DNA of 13,248 bases from Epsilonproteobacteria bacterium 4484_65. GTDB taxonomy: Bacteria; Campylobacterota; Campylobacteria; Campylobacterales; Sulfurovaceae. Below, one piece after another: positions 7,351 to 13,248 of the stretch; the stretch's first letter is position 1, and each line of letters begins with the position of its first letter. A program made the position numbers and the translations under genes. A model generated the notes under the pieces. The model was given only the letters and a program-made list of their open reading frames with translations, searched no databases and had not been told where the DNA came from. The stretch is taken from NCBI GenBank assembly GCA_002085305.1, contig NATJ01000061.1, forward strand, positions 1-13,248, given 5' to 3'.

Positions 7351-7857
7351 ATGTCAAATTTACTAAAAGGTGTGATTGCTGCCTTGCTGATCGCAGTATT
7401 CACAGGATGTACAAGTACAAGCGATATTAAAGTAGAGGCTTTAAAATCCGAGAAAGTCAATCTGGATGGATATAAAACGTATGAGATCATTGAGGGAAGC
7501 GGTATTGTAGATGGTTCAAAGCGTACCGATAATCTGAATGTGAATGCTGAGATGCAACAGATCATCAATACTGAGTTGACTAAAAAAGGCAAAACACCGG
7601 TAACTCAAGATCCTGATTTCTATGTTGCCTATGCAGCAGGTACAGATATGGATGCTGTCAAAGAAAAACTTGATGCAGCAGGCAAAAAGACGATCGAAAA
7701 GACACCTGAGGCTGCTATGGTATTGATCCTTATCGATGCTGAGACAGGTGTGATCATCGGGGTCTCTACGGCTGAAGGTGAGGCTAAAGGTTTACCTGCA
7801 GAAGAGACTAAAAAGCGTTTGAATTATGCGATCAAAAAGATGCTTAGTGGTCTGTAA
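7351..7857 (+). CDS. DUF4136-like lipoprotein
   Basis: This is a predicted lipoprotein of 168 residues. The leader MSNLLKGVIAALLIAVFTGC ends in a lipobox at Cys20. The body follows the DUF4136 pattern. An early YKTYEI strand is followed by a helix with MQQIINTELTKKGKTPV and then DPDFYVAYAAG. A central hydrophobic strand MVLILIDAETGVIIGVSTAEGEA matches the place where homologues have a d-T-x-x-v-x-W-x-g-x-a segment. A final helix ends in AIKKMLSGL. The Trp common in that segment is replaced here. The biochemical function of DUF4136 proteins is not known; they are periplasm-facing lipoproteins found widely in Gram-negatives. AAAGGAAAA stands before the ATG. The gene has its own promoter and terminator and so forms a single-gene unit. 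Confidence 0.75.
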   Translation: MSNLLKGVIAALLIAVFTGCTSTSDIKVEALKSEKVNLDGYKTYEIIEGSGIVDGSKRTDNLNVNAEMQQIINTELTKKGKTPVTQDPDFYVAYAAGTDMDAVKEKLDAAGKKTIEKTPEAAMVLILIDAETGVIIGVSTAEGEAKGLPAEETKKRLNYAIKKMLSGL

Positions 7858-7870
7858 CCCTATACTATAG

Positions 7871-7902
7871 GCTTTCCGGGGCTCTCCCGGAGGAGCTTTT
7901 TT
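7871..7902 (+). terminator. Intrinsic terminator of the DUF4136-like gene
   Basis: A GC-rich stem runs from 7871 to 7896: GCTTTCCGGG pairs with CCCGGAG-AGC, with one bulged G, around the loop GCTCT. It runs straight into TTTTTT. It begins 13 bp after the stop codon. Confidence 0.9.
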
Positions 7903-7909
7903 CTAAATT

Positions 7910-7919
7910 CCCCCCCCCC
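7910..7919. repeat. Homopolymer tract of ten C
   Basis: Ten consecutive C stand in otherwise AT-rich intergenic DNA, between the terminator at 7871-7902 and the sulfatase promoter (-10 at 7959-7964). Tracts of eight or more G/C are prone to slipped-strand length change in Campylobacterota. The tract is outside any gene and about 40 bp upstream of the -10. Confidence 0.9.
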
Positions 7920-7958
7920 ATTTTCAGAAATATCATATACTTTTCTCTTAACTTAAGT

Positions 7959-7964
7959 TATACT
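7959..7964 (+). promoter_or_regulatory. -10 box for the sulfatase gene
   Basis: TATACT at 7959-7964 lies 35 bp before the ATG at 8000, after AT-rich DNA. The same box, TATACT preceded by T, recurs before the HAD phosphatase gene (9650-9655) and the VOC lipoprotein gene (10789-10794). No clear -35 is seen. Confidence 0.45.
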
Positions 7965-7999
7965 CTATTGTTATAAAATCAAATAAAAGGGAAAAAGAT

Positions 8000-9577
8000 A
8001 TGAAGAAAAGTAGTTCAAAATTACTATTGGCTTTGAGTTTGGGTATCGCTGCAGTAACGATGCCAACACAAGTCATGGCAAAAAAACCAAACATTTTAGT
8101 AATGTGGGGTGATGATATCGGTTACTGGAATATCTCGGCTACCAATCAGGGTATGATGGGATATAAAACACCTAACATTGACTCTATAGCAAAAGAGGGA
8201 GCACTCTTTACAGATATGTATGCACAAAATTCATGTACTGCAGGACGTGCATCATTCATACTTGGAGAACATCCATTTAGAACAGGGTTACTTACTATTG
8301 GTATGCCTGGGTCTGATCATGGTATTCCTGATTGGTCTCCGACTATTGGCGATCTTCTTAAAGAGCAAGGGTATGTAACAGGTCAGTTTGGTAAAAACCA
8401 CTTAGGTGACCAGGATAAACATTTACCAACAAACCATGGTTTCGATGAATTCTTTGGAAATCTTTATCACCTTAATGCTGAAGAAGAACCTGAGACATAT
8501 TACTATCCGAAAGATCCGGAATTTCATAAAAAATATGGACCTCGTGGTGTAATACACTCACTTGCAGATGGTAAGATAGAAGATACGGGACCACTCACAA
8601 AAAAGAGAATGGAAAGTATAGATTATGAGTTTGGTGCTGCGGCAAAAGACTTTATGGAACGTTCTGTTAAAGCAGACAAGCCTTTCTTTGTATGGATGAA
8701 CTATACACGTGTACATGTATGGACACGTCAGAAAAAAGAGTATAGAGGCATTACCGGTATTTCTCTTTATGCAGATGCTATGAAAGAGTTAGATGATATG
8801 GTTGGAGATATGTTGGATCACGTCAAAAAACTGGGTGTTGAAGACAATACCATTGTTATTTTCTCAACAGACAATGGCGCAGAGAAATTTACATGGCCTG
8901 ATGGTGGTGCCACACCATTCTATGGTGAAAAAGGTAGTACATGGGAAGGTGGTATGAGAGTACCTCAAGTAGTGAAATGGCCAAATACTATTAAGCCAGG
9001 AACTATTTATAATGATACTATGTCTCAAGAAGACTGGATGCCAACCTTGCTAGCAGCGGCAGGTGTTTCTGATGTAAAAGAAAAACTCGCTTCTAAAGAG
9101 GGCATGAAAGCAAACGGTAAGAACTTTAGAGTTCACCTTGATGGGTATAACTTTAAACCTTACTTTGAAGGTAAAGCTGAAAAAGGTCCAAGAAGAGAAA
9201 TTATGTACTTTGCAGCAAGTGGTATGCTCAATGCTATACGTGTAGATGACTTTAAAATTGCCTTTGCTACTGAAAAAGGTGCGATCAATGAAGCATTCCG
9301 TCAAGTTCCAGCTTGGCCTCTTATTACAAACCTCAGAGCTGATCCATTTGAAAGTGCTCAGCATGATTCAGCAATGTATGTAAGATGGTATGCAGACAAT
9401 ATGTGGATGATGGTACCGGCACAAGGATTTGTTCAGAAATTCCTAGCTTCAACACAGGATTATCCTTTCCAGGCAGGAAGTTCTTTGAGTGCAGGGAATA
9501 TCGGATACCATACACTTGAAATGCAAAAAGCCAAAGGCGGACTGAAAAGACTTCTTGATATGGAAGCTATGAATTAG
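8000..9577 (+). CDS. Periplasmic arylsulfatase-type sulfatase (formylglycine-dependent)
   Basis: This enzyme hydrolyses a sulfate ester, probably in the periplasm; the substrate cannot be read from the sequence. The leader MKKSSSKLLLALSLGIAAVT continues to VMA-KKPN, a Sec signal peptide with likely cleavage after Ala27. The alkaline-phosphatase-superfamily core shows the metal ligands Asp38-Asp39 (WGDDIG) and Asp291-Asn292 (STDNGAEKF). The nucleophile site is SCTAGRASF, where Cys79 would be converted to formylglycine and Arg83 would support it. Lys132 and His134 (GKNHLG), His239 (RVHVW) and Lys311 (GEKGSTWEGGMRVP) complete the active site. CTAGR departs from the textbook CxPSR but is normal in this arylsulfatase branch. 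At 525 residues it is full length, and all key residues are present. No formylglycine-generating enzyme lies in the window. A GGGAAAAAG ribosome site precedes the ATG. Confidence 0.93.
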   Translation: MKKSSSKLLLALSLGIAAVTMPTQVMAKKPNILVMWGDDIGYWNISATNQGMMGYKTPNIDSIAKEGALFTDMYAQNSCTAGRASFILGEHPFRTGLLTIGMPGSDHGIPDWSPTIGDLLKEQGYVTGQFGKNHLGDQDKHLPTNHGFDEFFGNLYHLNAEEEPETYYYPKDPEFHKKYGPRGVIHSLADGKIEDTGPLTKKRMESIDYEFGAAAKDFMERSVKADKPFFVWMNYTRVHVWTRQKKEYRGITGISLYADAMKELDDMVGDMLDHVKKLGVEDNTIVIFSTDNGAEKFTWPDGGATPFYGEKGSTWEGGMRVPQVVKWPNTIKPGTIYNDTMSQEDWMPTLLAAAGVSDVKEKLASKEGMKANGKNFRVHLDGYNFKPYFEGKAEKGPRREIMYFAASGMLNAIRVDDFKIAFATEKGAINEAFRQVPAWPLITNLRADPFESAQHDSAMYVRWYADNMWMMVPAQGFVQKFLASTQDYPFQAGSSLSAGNIGYHTLEMQKAKGGLKRLLDMEAMN

Positions 9578-9595
9578 AAGCTTTAGGCTTTAATG

Positions 9596-9624
9596 ACTTC
9601 AAGGGCTCCTGCCTTTGAAGTTTT
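9596..9624 (+). terminator. Terminator between the sulfatase and HAD phosphatase genes
   Basis: A 10-bp stem (ACTTCAAGGG at 9596-9605 with CCTTTGAAGT at 9612-9621, one G-T pair) closes on CTCCTG and is followed by TTTTA. It starts 18 bp after the sulfatase stop codon. The T-run is short, so some read-through into the next gene is possible. Confidence 0.75.
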
Positions 9625-9649
9625 ATGTATAGGGTTTGATCTTAAACTT

Positions 9650-9655
9650 TATACT
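9650..9655 (+). promoter_or_regulatory. -10 box for the HAD phosphatase gene
   Basis: TATACT at 9650-9655 lies 25 bp before the ATG at 9681, in AT-rich DNA just after the sulfatase terminator. This suggests the phosphatase gene has its own promoter. Confidence 0.4.
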
Positions 9656-9680
9656 TAAAACTTCATCAAAGGAAATCACT

Positions 9681-10649
9681 ATGATCCGTATGTTTATCTC
9701 ACTTATGTTACTTCTCTCATTTGCGCAAGCAGAAGAAAATCTTCCCTCATGGAATGAAGGTACTTCTAAACAATCGATCATAAACTATGTGACGGCTGTC
9801 ACTAAAGAGGGGACAGCTCACTTTATCCCTGTGAAAGACCGTATCGCTGTATTTGATAATGATGGTACACTTTGGTCTGAAAGACCTGTGTACTTTCAAC
9901 TTTACTTTGCCATGGATAGAGTCAGAGAACTTGCATCTGAACATCCTGAGTGGAAAACAACAGAGCCTTTTAAATCTGTACTAGAAAATGATATGAATGG
10001 TGTCATGAAGAGTGGTGAACACGGATTGGTTACACTTGTAAATGCAACACACTCAGGCATGGATGTGGAAACTTTTAAGACAGAAGTGAGAGAGTGGCTT
10101 AAAACAGCAAAACATCCGACTACTAATCGTTCTTATACAGACCTTATATATCAGCCTATGATGGAAGTGATTAGATATTTTGAGGCTAATGACTTTAAAG
10201 TTTACATCGTTTCAGGAGGAGGCATAGACTTTATGCGCTCTTTTGTTCCTGAGATGTACGGTATCCCTGAGGAACATATTATTGGTTCAAACGGTAAAGT
10301 ACATTATGAAAACGGTAAAATCATCAAAGATGATGAGATCAATTTTATAGATGATAAAGAGACTAAACCAGTAGCTATATATTACACCATAGGAAAACAC
10401 CCTGTAGCTGCCCTTGGTAACTCAGATGGTGACTTTGCGATGATGCTCTATACTGAAGCAAATATGAAGTATAAGACTCTACAGTTATATGTGCATCACA
10501 CAGATGAAAAAAGAGAGTTTGCTTATGATAGAAAATCACATATAGGAAAGCTTGATAAAGGCTTGGATTATGGAAAAGAGCATAATTGGACAATAGTGGA
10601 TATGAAGAATGAGTGGAAAGCAATTTATCCCTTTGAATTAACAAAATAA
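9681..10649 (+). CDS. Exported HAD-superfamily phosphatase (phosphoserine-phosphatase-like)
   Basis: This is a predicted periplasmic phosphomonoesterase of 322 residues. I start it at the ATG at 9681, which has AAAGGA at 9668-9673. A longer reading from TTG at 9636 lacks a ribosome site and would bury the signal peptide MIRMFISLMLLLSFAQA, whose cleavage is likely after Ala17. HAD motif I is FDNDGTLW, with nucleophile Asp59 and acid/base Asp61. Motif II is the Ser178 of IVSGGG. Lys239 (IGKHP) is a candidate motif III. Motif IV is GNSDGDFAM with Asp249 and Asp251. The long helical insert between motifs I and II is a C1-type cap, as in phosphoserine phosphatase. The substrate is unknown. Such genes are often found beside sulfatases, which suggests a shared role in using or remodelling sulfated or phosphorylated compounds outside the cell. 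The reading frame is intact. Confidence 0.88.
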   Translation: MIRMFISLMLLLSFAQAEENLPSWNEGTSKQSIINYVTAVTKEGTAHFIPVKDRIAVFDNDGTLWSERPVYFQLYFAMDRVRELASEHPEWKTTEPFKSVLENDMNGVMKSGEHGLVTLVNATHSGMDVETFKTEVREWLKTAKHPTTNRSYTDLIYQPMMEVIRYFEANDFKVYIVSGGGIDFMRSFVPEMYGIPEEHIIGSNGKVHYENGKIIKDDEINFIDDKETKPVAIYYTIGKHPVAALGNSDGDFAMMLYTEANMKYKTLQLYVHHTDEKREFAYDRKSHIGKLDKGLDYGKEHNWTIVDMKNEWKAIYPFELTK

Positions 10650-10710
10650 AGAGAGAAGCATCATTATGGTTCTACGTATAAAATGTTCACATATACAGTA
10701 GGGAATCAAT

Positions 10711-10760
10711 TAGTTACTTGCAGATATTCTATAAAATATCATAACATACTATGGTAACTA
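10711..10760. repeat. Nested inverted repeats upstream of the VOC lipoprotein gene
   Basis: TAGTTAC (10711-10717) and GTAACTA (10754-10760) are exact reverse complements. Inside them GATATT (10723-10728) pairs with AATATC (10735-10740). ATCATA (10738-10743) also has a complement TATGAT at 10759-10764. The DNA is AT-rich, so some of this may be chance. It lies about 30 bp upstream of the promoter and could hold a regulator site. The rest of the 175-bp gap (10650-10824) shows nothing else. Confidence 0.35.
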
Positions 10761-10785
10761 TGATAGAGTGAAATGATTATCTATA

Positions 10786-10794
10786 TGTTATACT
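10786..10794 (+). promoter_or_regulatory. Extended -10 promoter for the VOC lipoprotein operon
   Basis: TGTTATACT is a TGnTATACT extended -10, with the hexamer at 10789-10794, 30 bp before the ATG at 10825. It is the best candidate promoter for the two lipoprotein genes that follow. Confidence 0.5.
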
Positions 10795-10824
10795 TTATAA
10801 ATCATTTTAAAAGGATATAAAAAA

Positions 10825-11715
10825 ATGAACAAAACCATCAAATATAAGTGGATTATAAATGTATGGATACTGTTGGCTTCCATATTTTTATTAGGTTGTA
10901 CAGGTGTAAACACACCAGCACCAAAACAAGAGAAGTTGGCACTACCTGCTATTACAAAGAGTGCAACACATAAATATTACTCAGGAAAATTTGTTTGGCA
11001 TGATCTTTTAACAGATGATGTCTCTTCTGCTAAAGTATTTTATTCAGCACTTTTTGGTTGGACATTTGAAGAGCAAGATGAATATATTACTATTTATAAT
11101 CGTGGAAAGTTAATCGGTGGCATGATGCAAGTTGCACCTAAACCTGGTAGTAAAGCTGAGGCGGTCTGGTTGCCTTCTATGTCCGTGAGTAATGTTGATA
11201 GTATGGTGGCTTATGTTGAAAAGAAAAAAGGGAAAGTGCTCAAAGGCCCTCTTGATATGAAAGAGAGAGGAAAAGGCGTTCTTGTAAGTGACCCTCATGG
11301 TGCACATATTGTTTTACTTAATGCAAAAGGTGGAGATCCTGTAGACACTATTCCTCAAATGGGTGATTGGCTATGGGATGAACTATGGACCGATCAGCCT
11401 AAAGAGAGTTATGATTTTTATCGTAAGTTAGGGAAGTATGATGCTACAGAGAAGAGAGATAATTATCGTATTTTGAAACATAAAGGGAAATGGCGTGCAG
11501 GGATGAGATATGTCTCTAGAGATGGTGTAAAAGTACATTGGGTTCCTGTTGTGCGTGTTAAAGACCCACAAATAGTTATTGCGAAGGTTGTTGAACTAGG
11601 TGGTAAAGTACTGGTGGAACCTCATAAGTCATTTATCAATGGTGATGTAGCGATCATTGCAGACAATACCGGTGCACACCTCATAGTGCAACGTTGGACA
11701 GAAGGAGGAAAGTAG
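10825..11715 (+). CDS. Lipoprotein with two VOC (glyoxalase/bleomycin-resistance-like) domains
   Basis: This is a predicted envelope-anchored protein of 296 residues. The leader is MNKTIKYKWIINVWILLASI-FLLGC, with a lipobox at Cys25 followed by Thr-Gly. Two VOC modules follow. The first runs from about residue 53 to 165: it starts GKFVWHDLLTDDVSSAKVFY, includes ALFGWTFEE and ends VSDPHGAHIVLL. The second runs from about 178 to 292: it starts DWLWDELWTDQPKESYDFYR and ends IADNTGAHLIVQRW. A VOC pair can fold into one metal-binding cavity, as in glyoxalase I, dioxygenases and resistance proteins, but most such two-domain proteins are cytoplasmic. Metal ligands and substrate cannot be assigned with confidence; His-containing PHGAH in the first half is matched by NTGAH in the second. 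AAAAGGA stands before the ATG. The stop lies 2 bp before the next start, so the two genes are probably co-translated. Confidence 0.82.
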   Translation: MNKTIKYKWIINVWILLASIFLLGCTGVNTPAPKQEKLALPAITKSATHKYYSGKFVWHDLLTDDVSSAKVFYSALFGWTFEEQDEYITIYNRGKLIGGMMQVAPKPGSKAEAVWLPSMSVSNVDSMVAYVEKKKGKVLKGPLDMKERGKGVLVSDPHGAHIVLLNAKGGDPVDTIPQMGDWLWDELWTDQPKESYDFYRKLGKYDATEKRDNYRILKHKGKWRAGMRYVSRDGVKVHWVPVVRVKDPQIVIAKVVELGGKVLVEPHKSFINGDVAIIADNTGAHLIVQRWTEGGK

Positions 11716-11717
11716 CC

Positions 11718-12110
11718 ATGAAAAATACCATTAAATGGACAATATATATGGCTGCTGCTGCATCTGTAATATTTATGACAGGATGTACAACATACACATC
11801 TGTAGGATATGGTGTTTATGGTGGATATGGATATCCTTCTTATGGCTATGGTGGAGGGTATTATAGAGGAGGATATTATGGTGGAGGGTATAGGCCACCG
11901 CATAATAGACCTCCAAATAGACCTGATAGACCAAGGCCTGAACACCCTATAGCAAAACCTGACAGACCAACAACAAAGCCCTCTAGACCAACAACAAGGC
12001 CATCTAGACCATCAGCTGGACGACCTTCAACGATGCCATCACGATCTATGAGCAGACCTTCAGGCATGTCATCACGATCCATGAGTAGACCATCTGGGAG
12101 ACGCAGATAG
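11718..12110 (+). CDS. Low-complexity lipoprotein, Gly/Tyr-rich then Pro/Arg/Ser-rich
   Basis: No family is recognised. I start it at the ATG at 11718, which has AAGGAGG at 11702-11708 inside the end of the VOC gene; a longer reading from 11694 would add eight charged residues in front of the signal. The leader MKNTIKWTIYMAAAASVIFM-TGC carries a lipobox, so the protein is a lipoprotein of 130 residues. After the Cys comes a Gly/Tyr-rich stretch (GYGVYGGYGYPSYGYGGGYY). A Pro/Arg/Asn block (RPPHNRPPNRPDRPRP) and RPTTKPSRPTTRPSRPS-type repeats follow. Two copies of the 11-residue unit M-(P/S)-S-R-S-M-S-R-P-S-G and a final RRR complete it. The mature protein is strongly basic and surely disordered. 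It could bind an acidic surface such as lipopolysaccharide or nucleic acid, or self-associate through its Tyr/Gly part; these are guesses. Its coupling to the VOC lipoprotein suggests joint function. Confidence 0.75.
   Translation: MKNTIKWTIYMAAAASVIFMTGCTTYTSVGYGVYGGYGYPSYGYGGGYYRGGYYGGGYRPPHNRPPNRPDRPRPEHPIAKPDRPTTKPSRPTTRPSRPSAGRPSTMPSRSMSRPSGMSSRSMSRPSGRRR
12033..12098 (+). repeat. Two tandem 33-bp coding repeats
   Basis: Units at 12033-12065 and 12066-12098 differ at few positions and encode MPSRSMSRPSG and MSSRSMSRPSG near the end of the low-complexity lipoprotein. The DNA similarity is high, so the duplication is recent. The period is a multiple of three, so copy changes would keep the frame. 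Confidence 0.8.
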
Positions 12111-12141
12111 CTAATTATTATTTGATATAAAAGGAAATACC

Positions 12142-12822
12142 ATGACACCTTATGAATCGATCCAAGTTCTCCAGCAAAGAATGAATGCGTCCATCATTGG
12201 GCAAGAGAATATCGTTGAGAGACTTATTATAGGTTTGCTCGCAAATGGAAATTTACTTGTTGAGGGACTTCCCGGACTGGCAAAAACAAGAGCAGTAAGG
12301 GCAATGGCTAAGTCTATAGACTCTAAGTTCTCACGTATCCAGTTTACACCGGATCTGCTCCCTTCAGATGTGACCGGTTCGGAAAATATGTATGAAGAGG
12401 GTGGTGAGTATAAGTTTCGTTTTGAAGAGGGGCCTATCTTTGGAAATATCATCTTGGCAGATGAGATCAACCGTGCTCCGGCAAAGGTGCAGGCAGCGAT
12501 GCTTGAAGCGATGGAAGAGAGACAGGTGACTGTGGCAGGAAAGACTCATAAGCTTCCTGAACTTTTCATTGTTATGGCAACACAAAACCCTGTCGAGCAA
12601 GAGGGAACATACCCGCTTCCTGAAGCACAAAAAGACCGTTTTTTAATGCATGTGAACATTACCTATCCTGATGCAGCTTCTGAGATAGAGGTAATACGAC
12701 TGGTACGTGGGGAAAAGAGTGGGAAAACCAAGGAAAGTATAAAAGAGAGAATTTCTCAAGAATTGATCTTTGCTGCACGTGATGAGATCGCCAATGTGAA
12801 GAGTACTGAGATAGTCGAATAA
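12142..12822 (+). pseudogene. moxR: MoxR-family AAA+ ATPase, N-terminal part (interrupted by an in-frame TAA)
   Basis: MoxR ATPases are cytoplasmic chaperone-like AAA+ proteins that work with DUF58 and VWA-domain partners to mature or activate enzymes and envelope proteins. This part holds Walker A (GLPGLAKT, Lys48), Walker B (IILADEINRAP, Asp107-Glu108), sensor 1 (ATQNP, Asn149) and the arginine-finger region (KDRF, Arg166). It stops at TAA 12820-12822, inside the lid domain. The same frame continues without a break to 13113 with the rest of the family sequence: IVE-stop-YIVDLVFATRYP. The stop is therefore one altered codon (for instance AAA or GAA changed to TAA) or a 3-base insertion. The truncated 226-residue product would lack sensor 2. 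AAAGGAAA precedes the ATG. The gene starts 31 bp after the low-complexity lipoprotein gene with no terminator seen between them. Confidence 0.88.
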
Positions 12823-13113
12823 TACATTGTTGATCTTGTGTTTGCTACACGTTATCCTGAAAAGTATGATGAAAAACTGGCTTCTCTCATAGACATTGGG
12901 GTAAGTCCAAGGGCTTCTTTGGGATTGGATCAATGTTCTCGTGTTTATGCATGGATGCAAGGCAGAGACTATACTACACCTGAAGATGTACGGGCAGTGG
13001 TTCATGATGTCTTTCGTCATCGCATCACGCAGAGTTATGAGGCACAGTCAGAACGCATCTCTAATGATGAGATCATAGATAAAGTGCTTCAACTGGTTGC
13101 ACTACCGGCATAA
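12823..13113 (+). pseudogene. moxR: MoxR-family ATPase, C-terminal lid part after the in-frame stop
   Basis: This is the direct in-frame continuation of the MoxR gene, beginning YIVDLVFATRYPEKY. It contains the sensor 2 motif IGVSPRASLGL, whose Arg contacts ATP, and the typical MoxR lid ending (DYTTPEDVRAVVHDVFRHRI). With the upstream part it gives 323 codons, the normal MoxR length, so only the TAA spoils the gene. A GTG at 12838 could be read as a start but has no convincing ribosome site, and a free lid domain is not a known protein. The stop overlaps no other gene; the DUF58 gene begins 3 bp later, as expected in an operon. Confidence 0.85.
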
Positions 13114-13116
13114 ATA

Positions 13117-13248
13117 ATGAAAAAAGATGAAAATGGTGTCTATGTAACACTGAAGGAACTATTGAAATTTGGCCATGTGGCTAAAGGATTTAGTTTTTTG
13201 CCTTCACAGCCTGTATACTCCATTTTGAGTGGTCGGCACGGCTCCAAG
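13117..13248 (+). CDS. DUF58 domain protein, N-terminal fragment running off the window
   Basis: An ATG at 13117 opens 44 codons to the window's end. The sequence starts MKKDENGVYVTLKELLKF and contains GFSFLPSQPVYSILSGRHGSK. This matches the start of bacterial DUF58 proteins, which typically read along the lines of L-L-P-x-Q-P-V-x-S-x-L-x-G-R-H-x-S before the conserved DUF58 core. DUF58 proteins are the usual partner next to moxR, followed by VWA-domain genes, and this position 3 bp after moxR fits. The DUF58 core itself lies outside the window. Confidence 0.8.
   Translation, partial: MKKDENGVYVTLKELLKFGHVAKGFSFLPSQPVYSILSGRHGSK

Noticed and set aside
9636..9680. Longer HAD phosphatase starting at TTG 9636
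   Set aside because: There is no ribosome site and the extension would place 15 residues before a clear signal peptide. The ATG at 9681 has AAAGGA at proper spacing.
11694..11717. Longer start for the GY/PR-rich lipoprotein at 11694
   Set aside because: It would overlap the VOC gene and put charged residues before the lipoprotein signal. The AAGGAGG at 11702-11708 points to the ATG at 11718.
12001..12100. CRISPR-like or intergenic repeat
   Set aside because: The two 33-bp units are directly adjacent with no spacers, lie in a reading frame, and encode an 11-residue protein repeat.
12838..13113. Independent small gene starting at GTG 12838
   Set aside because: It is the MoxR lid domain in the same frame as the upstream gene, separated only by one TAA. 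No ribosome site supports a new start.

Overview
The window is AT-rich, gene-dense bacterial DNA. It most likely comes from a free-living Campylobacterota (epsilonproteobacterium), probably near Sulfurovum or Sulfurimonas. The evidence is a one-piece aconitase B, an FtsK and tRNA-Leu of epsilonproteobacterial character, promoters recognisable mainly by an extended -10 box, and many small exported lipoproteins and haem proteins. The genus is an inference.

Layout. A tRNA-Leu(CAA) on the minus strand (48-132) is divergent from everything else; all protein genes are on the plus strand. Core genes come first: ftsK (281-2492, broken by an internal deletion), acnB (2650-5220) with a strong terminator, and a thioredoxin-type glutathione peroxidase (5399-5947). 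From about 6.0 to 12.1 kb there is a run of exported proteins. It contains a cytochrome c lipoprotein on an 11-residue-repeat stalk, a stranded LysM gene tail, an unknown secreted helical protein, a DUF4136-like lipoprotein, a periplasmic sulfatase, a periplasmic HAD phosphatase, a two-domain VOC lipoprotein, and a Gly/Tyr then Pro/Arg-rich lipoprotein. The window closes with a MoxR AAA+ ATPase gene (interrupted by an in-frame TAA) and the first 44 codons of a DUF58 protein, which is the usual start of a MoxR-DUF58-VWA operon.

How the genes relate. AcnB serves the (probably reductive) TCA cycle. Gpx, the cytochrome, the sulfatase, the phosphatase and the lipoproteins all act at or beyond the inner membrane, so the middle of the window is an envelope-function region made of several short transcription units separated by visible terminators. 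The sulfatase and HAD phosphatase are adjacent, as such pairs often are, but a terminator-like hairpin lies between them. The VOC and GY/PR-rich lipoprotein genes are almost certainly co-translated (2-bp gap).

The most notable features are three damaged genes within 13 kb (ftsK, a LysM gene, moxR), a gpx gene with two well-placed ribosome binding sites that could give periplasmic and cytoplasmic forms, a cytochrome on a hendecad-repeat stalk, and a C10 tract between a terminator and the sulfatase promoter. I see no mobile element, CRISPR array or obviously new multi-gene defence system. No gene-free stretch exceeds 300 bases.
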